Positions 1 through 9,820 of a stretch of 64,000 bases of DNA are shown here, in pieces; positions within the stretch are counted from its first letter, which is position 1; each line of letters opens with the position of its first letter. The notes below the pieces were generated by a model, which was not told where the DNA came from, did not search any database, and saw only the letters and a list, made by a program, of their open reading frames with translations. The stretch is taken from positions 6,534,001 through 6,598,000 of the forward strand of contig OZ034978.1 in the NCBI GenBank assembly GCA_964030785.1, given 5' to 3'. This DNA comes from Siderastrea siderea. Taxonomy: Eukaryota > Cnidaria > Anthozoa > Scleractinia > Rhizangiidae. A program made the position numbers and the translations under genes.

Positions 1-1706
1 GATCCCTCTGGTTTTTTAATTGAACAGTAAAGAAATGTTAAGACTTCATGCAATTTAGGTAGAAACCCTTGATGATGAATTCAGCTAGTTACAGTACTGA
101 CTTGTATAACTCTGTTTGAAATGGACAACTTGTAACAATTATTCTGTTCTGGTGGGTAAAAATGAATCTCTGCTTTTTCGTTGTCTGGTATTGATTTTTT
201 ATGCCTACATTTTGCTCTTTTGATCTTCCTTTTCCACAGCGCCTACGAACTTTTGGTGCTTTTGTCCCGGGGATTTTGTCAAGCGCTTTGCTTTGTTTAT
301 ACAAACGCTTGAGACAAACTAGGTTGTTTGCGTTGAGCAAACGAAGTAAAAATACAGTGCCAATATTTGGATGCTTTGGGGCAAAATGTGACGAAAATTA
401 TGCAAACTATATTTTCTGCCAAATGTAAAATCAGATTATGTAAAGAAACTTGTAACTTCTTGTTTGATTTGAAACGGCTGAAGCTACGTCTTGGTGGGCT
501 CCTCTTTCAGGGATAGTCAGATAGCCTTTTTTAAATATAAAAACAGTGCTCTGATTCGTTTTGTTCTTTCAATCTGTTTTATTGCATTTATTGTACAATG
601 CGAATAATAAGCGAATAAATACAATATCAGAATCGCAGGAACAACCACGAAGCCTTAGCTTTTATGGTATTTTCAGGCTCAGGCCTGAAGTGGCCAAAAA
701 TTACTAGAAATTATGGTTTTCCAGTTAAATAGTAACCTCCAACATTATTAATAAATGCTTGTCAGACAATTTTTCATCTGGGTACGTCAACAGTACTCAA
801 CACAAGAAAAAGGGTTTGTACATAAGCTAGTACCATTCTTCGCTCGGTGATGTCCTAAGGGCGGGAAAAGCCCTGGGAGTACAAAGGTCACATCTAGGCT
901 TTTCCCGCACCCAGAACATGATCGCTTAATTAAGCGATGATGCCTTATAATCCAAAGAATTCAAACGAAATGAGCATGGTTCAAGTAAGTTGTTCAAAGG
1001 AAAGTAGTTCTTTGTTTAAGTCGAGAATTTAATAAACACCTTCACCCGAGTGCGATTAAGTAGCTCGAAAAGTTGAGCGATTGCACCGTCGTCTGGGATG
1101 TGCCTCCACCCGAAGTTAGCACGGTTCCAAGAAGCCTCCAGTTCATTAAGAGCTAGGTCGTTAATGAGAAAAGTAGTGATCTTATTTAAATTTGGTCAAG
1201 AAATCAAAACGCGTGATGCAGAATGATGCTAAATTAGGCTTTTTTGTTTTCGTTGTTGAAGCTTGTTTATATCAAAATATACAATGATATTGAATTCTTT
1301 TGATTAAAAGAAAAAAAGGAACCAGAACGTTGTTTTTATAAAGAAAGGCCATCTAACTATCAATGAAAAAGGAACCGATCAAGACGCGGCTTTAGCCGTT
1401 TCGAATATACATCGACGAAAGAGAGATCCAAAAAGTTACAGTTCTCTCATATAATAATAATCTCGTTCAACGTTTGACAAAAAATGCAATTTGCATACTT
1501 TTCGTCACATTTTACCCCAAAGCATTCAAACATTGGCATTTTATATAATTCGAGGTAAGTTTGCTCAAGCGTTTGTATAAACAAAATAAAGTGCTTGAAA
1601 AGCCCCTTGACAAAGGAAGATCAAAAGAGCAAAACGTAGGTATAAAAAAATCAAAACCAGACTACAAAAAAAGTAAAGATTCAATTTTATCCACCAGAAG
1701 AGAACG

Positions 1707-3253
1707 ATGCACTTGTCATCAGCTTCTCCCGAGGTAGGGGGGGGGGGGAACCTGGGCCATATGTATGGGAATCAGGGACTTTGTGGGAACTTTGCAACAA
1801 ATTCAAATGACGCCCCAACTCGCGGGGAAAATGTGGGGACTTTGCTTCTAGCAAGGCGAGAGGAGCTTGGAAGCAAGTTGTGTTTTCGCTCGATTGAAGA
1901 AAAGAATGCGGGGAAGAACGAGAATGTGTGTGTTAAAGTCCGTCGATTATTTTTTATTTTTTGTGTGTGCAAGAAATAGACCTTCTGTTAAATAATTCTA
2001 TGAACAGGACAGTAGAACAACTTGCGGAGAATTCAGGAGAGAAAAAAGAACTGTTCAAAGAGCTTAAATGAAGCGCGTAAGTTAAGTAGGACTAAGCTTT
2101 CGTGAAGTTAAGTGCGTAGTGTTTAAAGGCATGCAGTAAATGAGCCATGATCATAGTATGTTCTTTATTATCATTTGCCTATGCATATGCAGTTGTAATG
2201 GGACAGAATTTGAAAAACTATTTGGGACCAAAAAAAATTGTTTTTCAACAGACAGTTTACGGTCTCGAGCGTTGGCTAACTAAAGGGCCGTCAACAAGTA
2301 TTCACAAGTTCCCCGCTTAACGTCCACTGGACGTTAAGGTCGGACCCCTACCCCCCCCCACCCCCACCCCTCCTTAACGTCCACTTAGAATTTTCACCTT
2401 CTCGACGTCGTCTGGAACGACGTTTAATAGTCTGATGAACGCAGTTTGCGAGACTACTGATGTGTAAAACAACTGAAACGTTATTTGTAGATGTGCTTTA
2501 GAGTATTTAAAAAGACCGACAGTTCCTCGAACCTGTTTTGCTAAGACATCTAAAAGTTATGTCCACTTTGTGACTTTGCACGGCTTTCTACGGGAAAAAA
2601 AAGGATCGTAGGCCGGTGAGGGTAGAACACCAACAGGCCGCCACGTTTTAAACGCCTTCTTCTCAATTCTCGTCTGAAATTCGTGTGATCGATAAGTTTC
2701 GAGTTTCGGCATATTCTTTTGCGAGGAAGAAGAGAATATAGCCGCCATTTTGTTTCAACACGTTTCTTGTCCAAAGATGTCCACTATAAAAGTAGATCTG
2801 ACCACGGAAAACCACTGAAATGTAATGTTCATCATCTGACTGTTCTTCGATAGTGCATTGTGTTTCTGTGGCTTTTTACGTTAAACGACCCCAGTGAGGA
2901 AATTTATTTGCCGTTTATTTGACATGCTTCTTTGTGAATAAAGCGAACACGAGAACGTTGACTTGTGTGGAACTTCTAGGATGAAAAACTAATAATTTCG
3001 TATTTGCTCGAATCTCCCCACCCCCCCCCCCCCCCACCCCCGCTTAACGTCCACTGGACGGCCCCTAACTGACTGTTCAAAGGCTAAAATGAAGGGCGTC
3101 TTCAAGTCTTGTTGGGTGTTTGGCTTCCCCCTAAAATACTGGAGACTTTGCTAGGAAAAAATCCCCCACCGGTTTGGAAATACAAGAACTTTGAAATGGA
3201 CGATTAGCAAAGTCCCATATCAGCCCGGGGACCCTTGCCCCCAGGTGGAAGCC
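1707..3253. mobile_element. Non-autonomous DNA element inserted in the right arm of the foldback
   Basis: The sequence interrupts the arm between CCAGAAGAGAACGATG and CATTGTTACAAATTG, which are nearly contiguous in the intact left arm. Its ends are imperfect inverted repeats: the left begins AGCTTCTCCCGAGGTAGGGG and runs to GGGACTTTG, and the reverse complement of the right end begins GGCTTCCACCTGGGGGC and also reaches GGGACTTTG. Short open frames inside show no recognisable domain. Confidence 0.55.
2282..3065. mobile_element. Third-level nested MITE-like element with TAACT target duplication
   Basis: The element starts AAAGGGCCGTC and ends GACGGCCCC. It is flanked by TAACT at 2277-2281 and 3066-3070, a probable 5-bp target duplication. 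Both subterminal regions carry CTTAACGTCCACTGGACG next to poly-C tracts (2318-2385 and 3017-3060). No coding capacity is evident. Confidence 0.6.
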
Positions 3254-3405
3254 CATTGTTACAAATTGTCCATTTCGTTGCAAACAGAGTTAGTATACAA
3301 AGGACACATGAATACAAGTCAACACTGTAACCAGCTGAATTTCTACCTACAGTGCATGTAGTCTTAATATTTCTTTAATATTTAATTAAAACAATAGTGG
3401 GATCC

Positions 3406-3758
3406 AAAAAGTTAGAAAGGTTTTTTGCGACGGTTACAGGAACGGACCAAGTTTAGCAGACAACCTAATTTGCATAATGCGAGTCACGCAATTCTCCGGA
3501 AGCATCCAAAGATCAGGACTCGGTAATTCGCTTATTTTATCAATTTGAACAGTTCGAAACTTCTATTCGTGCGTGCTTTTCTGTATTTATGACTTGAAAT
3601 GGAGAAATCTTAAAATCTAGAACCTATTTATCTCACACAATCTGCATTTGCTCAACGACTAATTTGCATAATGCATGCGGTCATACTCGCAAAAACTACC
3701 AAAAGTTCGAAGTCACTGTGATAAAGAAAGATTAAAAGCGCAAGGTATTTTTATATTT
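3406..3758. other. Unannotated spacer
   Basis: This spacer lies between the foldback element and the first 453-bp repeat. AATTTGCATAATGC occurs twice (about 3471 and 3661). I see no gene. Confidence 0.5.
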
Positions 3759-4211
3759 CTGTGCTCTCTGACATCTCATTAACAGGTTTTAATAGGAATT
3801 TAGAGCGATTCGCTCTGGACTCGTGAAATAAATGCCGGGCAAGACAGGATACTTTTGCGAGTTTTCAGAGAGCACAAGCTTCCAGTTTAAAACAAATGAA
3901 ATTTAACATGCGCTTTACACCCTTGAAGGACCTCCTAACTTGAAAATAATAACCCTTTTTTCCTGCCTGTTTTGATTTTTAAGCAGTGAGGTCGCCAACT
4001 TATGCAATTTGCGTGTCTGGCCTGGCGTTAATTTACGCCTTTTGCCGCTGTCACTGTTGTGGGCTCTAAAAAAAACGTTTTAACGTATTTCCCAAAACGA
4101 AACCCGTTTCAATAACTTGTGACCCAAGATGGTTTACAGGGCAAAGTTTGAGGGAAAACTTTTTTCTGACCCGAAATGCAGTGGACCGCTCTTACAGACA
4201 TTGCCACTTAA
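3759..4211. repeat. 453-bp direct repeat, copy 1
   Basis: The stretch from CTGTGCTCTCTGACATC to GACATTGCCACTTAA recurs at 4885-5337 with no difference that I can see by eye. The copy starts with TGTGCTCTCTG, and its reverse complement CAGAGAGCACA lies at 3866-3876, so the first ~117 bp could form a hairpin. The copy ends at TTAA, exactly where LINE coding sequence begins at 4212. Confidence 0.85.
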
Positions 4212-4884
4212 AATGGCCAAAATGCAAGGTAAAAGCACTTGGTCTATGGCTGTCAACCGAGCCAGACCTGGCGATGATATTAAATTATAAAGAAAAAACT
4301 GTACAAATTAGAAAGCTATTAAGTTGCTGGCAATACCGTAGGCTTTCGCTGCTAGGAAAAATCACCGTAGTTAAGACACTGGCCGCATCATAGTTGGTTT
4401 ATTTATTAGCGCCGCTGCATTCTAACCACCATGCTATAAAAGAAATAAACGACATGTTCTACCATTTCCTATGGAATGGCAAAGGTGACAAAATAAGGAG
4501 AAAAGTTATGATTAACGATCCCAGAAATGGAGGTCTGAAAATGATTGATCTCTGCTCTTTTAACAAATCTCTCAAAACAACTTGGGTAAAAAAGTACTTG
4601 GACACGACCAACAAAGGAAAATGGGAACTCCTCTTCGATATGGAACTCAAGAACTATGGCTGTGAAAATCTCTTCCGGGGTAACCTTGACGTTAATGACG
4701 CAAAGAAAATGATAAAGGTCACGGATCCCTTCCTTAAGGAAATATTAGAATACTGGGCCGAAACCAATTTTGAGCGCCAAGTAACTTCTGAAATCAATTT
4801 TCGCGAACAGAGTTTATGGTTCAACTCTTTAATAAGGGTTGATAACAAGCCAATTTTTTAAGGATTGGCTTGAAAAAGGTATAA
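4212..4884 (+). pseudogene. LINE ORF2 3' fragment, inverted relative to the rest of the element
   Basis: Translation gives KWPKCKVKALGLWLS followed by KLLSCWQYRRLSLLGKI and NDMFYHFLWNGKGDKIRRK, which is the region after the reverse transcriptase domain in L1/Tx1-clade ORF2 proteins. It continues the minus-strand reading frame that breaks at 5338, where PGKDL would join KWPKC, so both parts come from one element. An in-frame TAG at 4391-4393 and a shift at the T-run near 4855 (PIF, then FKDWLEKGI) show it is dead. The last codons may run into the following repeat (GITVLSDI). Confidence 0.8.
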
Positions 4885-5337
4885 CTGTGCTCTCTGACAT
4901 CTCATTAACAGGTTTTAATAGGAATTTAGAGCGATTCGCTCTGGACTCGTGAAATAAATGCCGGGCAAGACAGGATACTTTTGCGAGTTTTCAGAGAGCA
5001 CAAGCTTCCAGTTTAAAACAAATGAAATTTAACATGCGCTTTACACCCTTGAAGGACCTCCTAACTTGAAAATAATAACCCTTTTTTCCTGCCTGTTTTG
5101 ATTTTTAAGCAGTGAGGTCGCCAACTTATGCAATTTGCGTGTCTGGCCTGGCGTTAATTTACGCCTTTTGCCGCTGTCACTGTTGTGGGCTCTAAAAAAA
5201 ACGTTTTAACGTATTTCCCAAAACGAAACCCGTTTCAATAACTTGTGACCCAAGATGGTTTACAGGGCAAAGTTTGAGGGAAAACTTTTTTCTGACCCGA
5301 AATGCAGTGGACCGCTCTTACAGACATTGCCACTTAA
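4885..5337. repeat. 453-bp direct repeat, copy 2
   Basis: This is the second copy of the repeat at 3759-4211, of equal length. It ends CACTTAA, and the minus-strand LINE coding sequence begins on its other side. The two copies bracket the inverted LINE fragment. Confidence 0.85.
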
Positions 5338-7527
5338 GTCCTTTCCTGGTAAATAAATTTTTTCTTGCCCAGTCCTAGAGCCGATCCAAAGAGCTTCCGT
5401 TTTACTATCATTGAGCCTGAGGCCAGAAATCTTGCTGAAATCTTCTAAAGTTTGTAGGGCTGCGACAAGGGACTCCCTTGACCCGTCTAAGATAAGAGTA
5501 GTATCATCCGCGTATTGGCTTATCTTAACTTCGTTTTTATCTACATAGATACCTTTTATTCTCCTGTTACTCCGGATTGTCTTTGCCAACATCTCCGCTG
5601 CCAGAATAAATAAATATGGCGAAAGGGGACAGCCCTGCCTAACACCTCTTTGAGGCTGGAAGAAGTTACTTGACCAGCCATTGTTAAGAATACAGCTTTC
5701 AATTTTGCAGTAAAAGGTCTTGATCCACTTAATAATTGACGGACCAAAGCCGAAGGATGAAAGACCATTCAAGTGAATCGAAGGCTTTTTCAAAATCTAT
5801 AAAAAGCAGGAGACCTGGGACATTATGTTGTGCAGCGTATTGGATGATGCCATCAATAAGTCGTATGTTTTCACCAATGAACCTTCCTTTTATAAAGCCT
5901 GTCTGATCATTATTTATAAGTTTTGGAATTACGGACTTTAGACGGTTTGCAATGGCCTTTGCTGCGATTTTGTAATCCGTGTTGAGCAGAGTTATAGGAC
6001 GCCAATTTTTAATAAAAAAAGGTTCTGTGTCTTTTTTTGGAATAAGTTTAATGATTCCGCGCCTTTGAGAAATGGATAGGCAGCCGGACTCGAAGGCAAA
6101 GTTGAGGGCGGAGAGTAAATAAGTAGAAATGTCATTCCAGAATAAATTATAAAATTCAGCTGGAAGACCGTCGGTGCCAGGTGTTTTTTCTAAATCCATA
6201 CATTTTAAGGCTTCCGCGCATTCTTTTACGGTTAAGATAGCGTCGCAAGCCTGTTGATCCATAAAACTTAAGGAAGTTTCGTTTTCTTGCTGGAAAAAAT
6301 TGGATTGAGAGGGTTGTTCTATTTTCGAAGCATAGAGATTTTTGTAAAAGGATTCACATTCTGATAAAATTTCTTTGTCTGAAGTGACAAGAGTATTATC
6401 GTCCAGTTTTAATTGGCTTATCGTTCCTTGTTTAAAGTGTCTCTTTTCCAGGCTGAGGAATCGAAGTATTTTGTGTTCTTTTCACCTTCGTTATACCACT
6501 TTGACTTTGACCGAAGAATGGCTCCTTTGGTTCGATGTTCAATGATTTTTTCAAGTTCCTCTTTTAGGGCCTTCATTCTCTCATTTGCATTTTGGTTCAA
6601 GGGATCAGGGCCGGTTGCACTATCGATCTGTTTCTCTAAATTTGAAATTTCTTTTTCTAATTCGTCCTCTTTTCTTTTTTTCGCTCTTTTTATAGATGCC
6701 GAATAAGCGATTGATTGTTGACGCACTTTTAATTTTATCATCTCCCACAGAAGCCCAGGGTTGACGAGTTCATCATTTTTGTATTCAGTAGCCGTTTCTT
6801 GTATCGTTTCTTTTATTTTCTCCACAAAGGTTGTATCGGTTAGGAGGAACGTATTTAGTTTCCAGAAACCATTCCCCCTTGGGTTTGAATGTAAGGATAG
6901 GTTAAGTGTTATCATAGAGTGGTCCGTTTTGAGTCCTGGAAAGATATCCGCATCGGAGCAGTTACAAAGCGTAGTTTGGCTTACCAAGAAGAAGTCAAGT
7001 CTACATTGAATTTCTGCCTGTCTCTGTCGCCTGGTAAACCTTTTGGTATCCGGATTAAATATTCTCCAGATATCACATAATTCAAGATCTTCCATCGCAT
7101 CTTGTACTACCTTTAGAGCATTTTGGTGTGTTCTGGCTATACCATTCTTTTTATCTTTTTCAATATCTAGCACTAAATTAAAATCACCTCCAATTATGAC
7201 TTCGTCGCATTTAAAATTGGAAAGATGATCAAAAAAAGAGTGAAAGAAATCGGGATCGTCGTCATTAGGAGCGTAGATGTTGGCCAAGGTCAACATTTTC
7301 CCATCTGCTTCGATATCGCATATAATAAATCGACCATCTGGGTCTTGGAGAATTTTAAGAATGTTTAGATTAAAGTTATTGTTGAAGAGAATACTAACCC
7401 CTGCTTTGATACTCGCGCAGCAACTGAACAGCGCTTTGTAACCCCATTCACAAGTCCATATGACTGTTGTGTTAGCGGAAGTTTGATTCACATTAATATT
7501 CGTACAAGCAATGGGAATGATCCGCAA
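5338..7527 (-). pseudogene. LINE ORF2 (L1/Tx1-like): endonuclease and reverse transcriptase, 5'-truncated and frameshifted
   Basis: Reading leftward, an endonuclease/exonuclease/phosphatase-type domain occupies about 7500-6880, with IYAPNDDDP, VIIGGDFNLV and FPGLKTDHSMI as the catalytic landmarks. A linker is followed by reverse transcriptase at about 6240-5400, with LIPKKD, NWRPITLLNTDYKI, FIDFEKAFDSLEW, RGVRQGCPLSPYLFI and the catalytic ISQYADDTTLIL. This is the non-LTR retrotransposon layout in which target-primed reverse transcription copies the RNA. The frame shifts near 6440 (before FKQGTISQL) and near 5755 (after SLEWSF). The N-terminal part of the endonuclease and any ORF1 are missing past 7527. 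The frame breaks at 5338 and resumes inverted at 4212. It is a non-functional copy. Confidence 0.92.
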
Positions 7528-7924
7528 GGATCACCTTGAATGAAATACGAAACGTAACGCAATAACAAATAAACATGTAAACAGGCAGCTGGGGCCACCC
7601 CGCAGATCGCGTACTCTTAAGGTGCAGACCACTGGACGCATTGTCTCGCGTTTACTAAACTAAATTATGGTCACATTTTTCTGTTTACCGTTCCAGTGGC
7701 GTTACTGCATCAGAATTGAAAATCTTGGTCCGGAGACAGTACAGCTGCGCGGGAGACACTGGAGAATCTTCAGTCTGTCTGGCACACTAGAGAATGTCAG
7801 GGGGAGGGGTGTGGTTGGGCAGGTAAGGTCAACAAAAGAATCTCGAAATTGTTCTTATGCTAAATTCTCCTACAAACAGGGAATAAGCAAGGGAATCTGA
7901 AATAAGAAATAACTGAGTATTCCA
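7528..7924. other. Unannotated spacer
   Basis: This stretch lies between the truncated LINE and a SINE. I see no gene or clear repeat structure. Confidence 0.4.
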
Positions 7925-8203
7925 TCTCTGTGATTGTGTGATTTATTTACCCACGAAACACTTACGAGCTCTGAAGTTCGTTTAAACGTGTTCGTGCGCT
8001 CTAGATCTAATTGGAATTTGAAAGAGTTGGTTTTTGAGGAGAGGGGAAAACCGGAAAACCGGAATACCCGGAGAAAACCCTCTCTGAGCAAGGACGAGAA
8101 CCAACAACAAACTCAACCCACCTAGGGCACCGGGACCGGGAATCGAACCTGGGCCATATTGGTGGGAAGTGAGCGCTCTCACCACTGCGCCATCCCTGTT
8201 CCC
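7925..8203 (-). mobile_element. tRNA-derived SINE
   Basis: The minus strand starts GGGGAACAGGGATGGCGCAG, with an A-box-like TGGCGCAGTGGTGAGAGCG and a B-box GGTTCGATTCC: a tRNA-related pol III promoter. The body contains TTTTCTCCGGGTATTCCGG, resembling the conserved central domain of some widespread animal SINEs (family assignment from memory). The 3' limit is approximate. Confidence 0.75.
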
Positions 8204-8331
8204 CTAAATCATCTTTCTTATGTCTCCACCGAGTGTAAAATTTACCGTCTGCCTTTATCATCACACAGAACGCTTTTGACATTACTAATCCTAGCAGTAG
8301 GCAAAGCGCGTGTCCTAATGAACCTGGTAAA

Positions 8332-8861
8332 TACCGAATGGCACTAAATTTTTGCGGTTTTTTTCACGATCCGCAAAAAAAAGTTCACGCGAAAAAAATT
8401 TTCCGCAAAAATTTTCTCCGCAAAAATTTCCTCCACTATCAAAATTATATACAAACATGGCCTTTCACATGTAATGCAGAATCATCTTGGTGTCCATTTA
8501 CTTAAGACACCTCTTTCGTTCAGAAGTGAAACGAAATTATGAGCAAAACATTGTGAAGTAAAACGATGAAATTGCAGTTGATAAACTACAAGTATTTAAC
8601 TGTTACAAAGCTTTAAAGAAAAGGATCGTCTGAAGGTACTCCACGAGTAACTGATTAACGTGCTATACATCTGCATATTGTTCACCTGTATTCGCTTGTT
8701 TTTTTTTTTGTACTCAAAAAACAAAAATGTTATATTTCCAAATAGAAGGCGACTTCCTGAAAAACCAGTTTTTCCCGATGGCAAAAATTAGTTCCCGCAA
8801 AACACAAAAAATCGCCCATTCGCAAAATTAAACTCCGGCAAGAATTTGGTGGTACACGGTA
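8332..8861. mobile_element. MITE with TACCG/GGCACTAAATTTTTGC inverted ends, copy 1
   Basis: The left end reads TACCGAATGGCACTAAATT and the reverse complement of the right end reads TACCGTGTACCACCAAATTC. Runs of GCAAAAATT fill both subterminal regions. A relative lies at 56956-57432. There is no coding capacity. Confidence 0.7.
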
Positions 8862-8865
8862 TGAC

Positions 8866-9040
8866 CTTGCTCAGTAACTCAGTAGTTAGAGCGCCCAACT
8901 GGTGTATGGAAGGTCACGGGTTTGATTCCCACCGGGGACTCAGATTTATTCTGCCCCACGCCCGCGACAAACTGGATATTTCGTCCTTATTACTTCTTCT
9001 CCAAGCTTAAAATTTGCTATCTTTATCATCTCACAAGGAG
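8866..9040 (+). mobile_element. tRNA-derived SINE fragment
   Basis: AACTCAGTAGTTAGAGCG (A-box-like, about 8876) and ACGGGTTTGATTCCC (B-box, about 8917) lie at tRNA-like spacing, but the arms do not fold as a functional tRNA. The downstream body is short and its 3' end uncertain. Confidence 0.55.
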
Positions 9041-9052
9041 ATCTGGGAAGAG

Positions 9053-9154
9053 TTGCATATAACGTAATGTCCAGCTTAAATTCTAACGTCAGACGTTCAC
9101 TACAGTCGAAGTCTAACGTTAGCAGTTGCGCCTAACGTTAGATTTTATGCAACT
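9053..9154. mobile_element. Short MITE-like inverted repeat
   Basis: The ends are AGTTGCATA and TATGCAACT. The inside repeats TAACGTTAG-like palindromes (TCTAACGTTAG at about 9112 and CTAACGTTAGA at about 9132). It is about 100 bp long. Confidence 0.45.
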
Positions 9155-9182
9155 TTCCCTGAATTTTACACATTCTGTAGAC

Positions 9183-9265
9183 TCCTACGCAGCCGTTCTC
9201 AGAGTCGTCACGCAACGCTCCTTCCCACACGTTGCGTGACGACCCTAGGAACGGCTCCTTAGGAG
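9183..9265. mobile_element. Foldback hairpin (MITE)
   Basis: The arms are GCCGTTCTCAGAGTCGTCAC plus GCAACG, and the nearly exact reverse complement CGTTGCGTGACGACCCTAGG plus AACGGC, with a 12-bp loop. Homology continues outward to CTCCTA/TAGGAG. The hairpin is about 80 bp. Confidence 0.7.
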
Positions 9266-9583
9266 AATAATGGCCATGGTAAAGCAAAATCATTTTCCGG
9301 TCAAAATGTGCTCTCCAAAAATCCCCTGAGCCAACCAAATCTCCATACAAAGTTGTTTCCCGCTAAAGTCGTTTTCCTTAGTTGATTCGTTCCAAATCTG
9401 ACGTTGTTTCGCTCAGCGCTTGAAGTTGTTTCGCTCCGAAGTTTAGTTGTTCTCCGTCGTGGAAACGAGTAGGCCTTGGGCGAGTCAACTTCGGGTAAAA
9501 GGCGAAACAACGTCAGGTTCGGCATAAATCAACAAACGACTTTGGGACGAAATCACCGCAAGGTTTACAGTGTTTGTATTAGT

Positions 9584-9820
9584 TCTTCCACGGGCAAGTT
9601 TGGATTTGAGCGTGCAGATGGCAGTACGTTTGAAACGCTAATTCCGCCATGTGCTCTTGAAAGTAGAGAAGAAGAAACGCCGGATTCCACAGGAACAACA
9701 GGAACAAGAATTGCCACTGACTTAAATACAGTGAAACCTATTAATCTGACAACCACAGCGCCAGAAAAAAAAACTGAACCTTATGAATGGGGTGACCCGG
9801 TGAAAAGGGTCTTTATATGA
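9584..9820 (+). other. Coding-like open segment of unknown identity
   Basis: An open frame ending at TGA 9818-9820 reads KFGFERADGSTFETLIPPC, then a Thr-rich stretch, then KKTEPYEWGDPVKRVFI. Composition is more protein-like than the surrounding shadow frames. It could be a terminal exon or a captured gene fragment, with a weak acceptor at TTTGTATTAG (9574-9583). I found no partner exon upstream and do not recognise the protein. Confidence 0.2.

Larger units (their letters stand above)
1..3405. mobile_element. Foldback transposon with long inverted arms, carrying nested insertions
   Basis: Positions 1 to about 500 are imperfectly inverted-repeated at about 1375-1706 plus 3253-3405. For example, the AAATGGACAA-TTGTAACAA stretch near 119-138 reappears in reverse complement near 3260-3285, and the segment around 345-410 reappears in reverse complement near 1495-1560. 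The right arm is split between 1706 and 3253 by a second element. The left arm starts at the first base of the window, so the element may extend beyond it. I see no transposase. The loop (about 500-1375) holds a small hairpin around GCGGGAAAAGCC (856-905) and no gene. Confidence 0.7.

Noticed and set aside
5338..7527. 5' inversion by twin priming as the cause of the split LINE
   Set aside because: Twin priming would place the inverted 5' part before the forward 3' part; here the order is reversed and repeats lie at the joints.
7982..8282. Minus-strand frames with GSIPGPGALGG-type reading
   Set aside because: They fall wholly in the SINE; they are chance frames of the repeat.
8866..8945. Functional tRNA gene
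   Set aside because: A- and B-box are present, but acceptor and anticodon stems do not pair.
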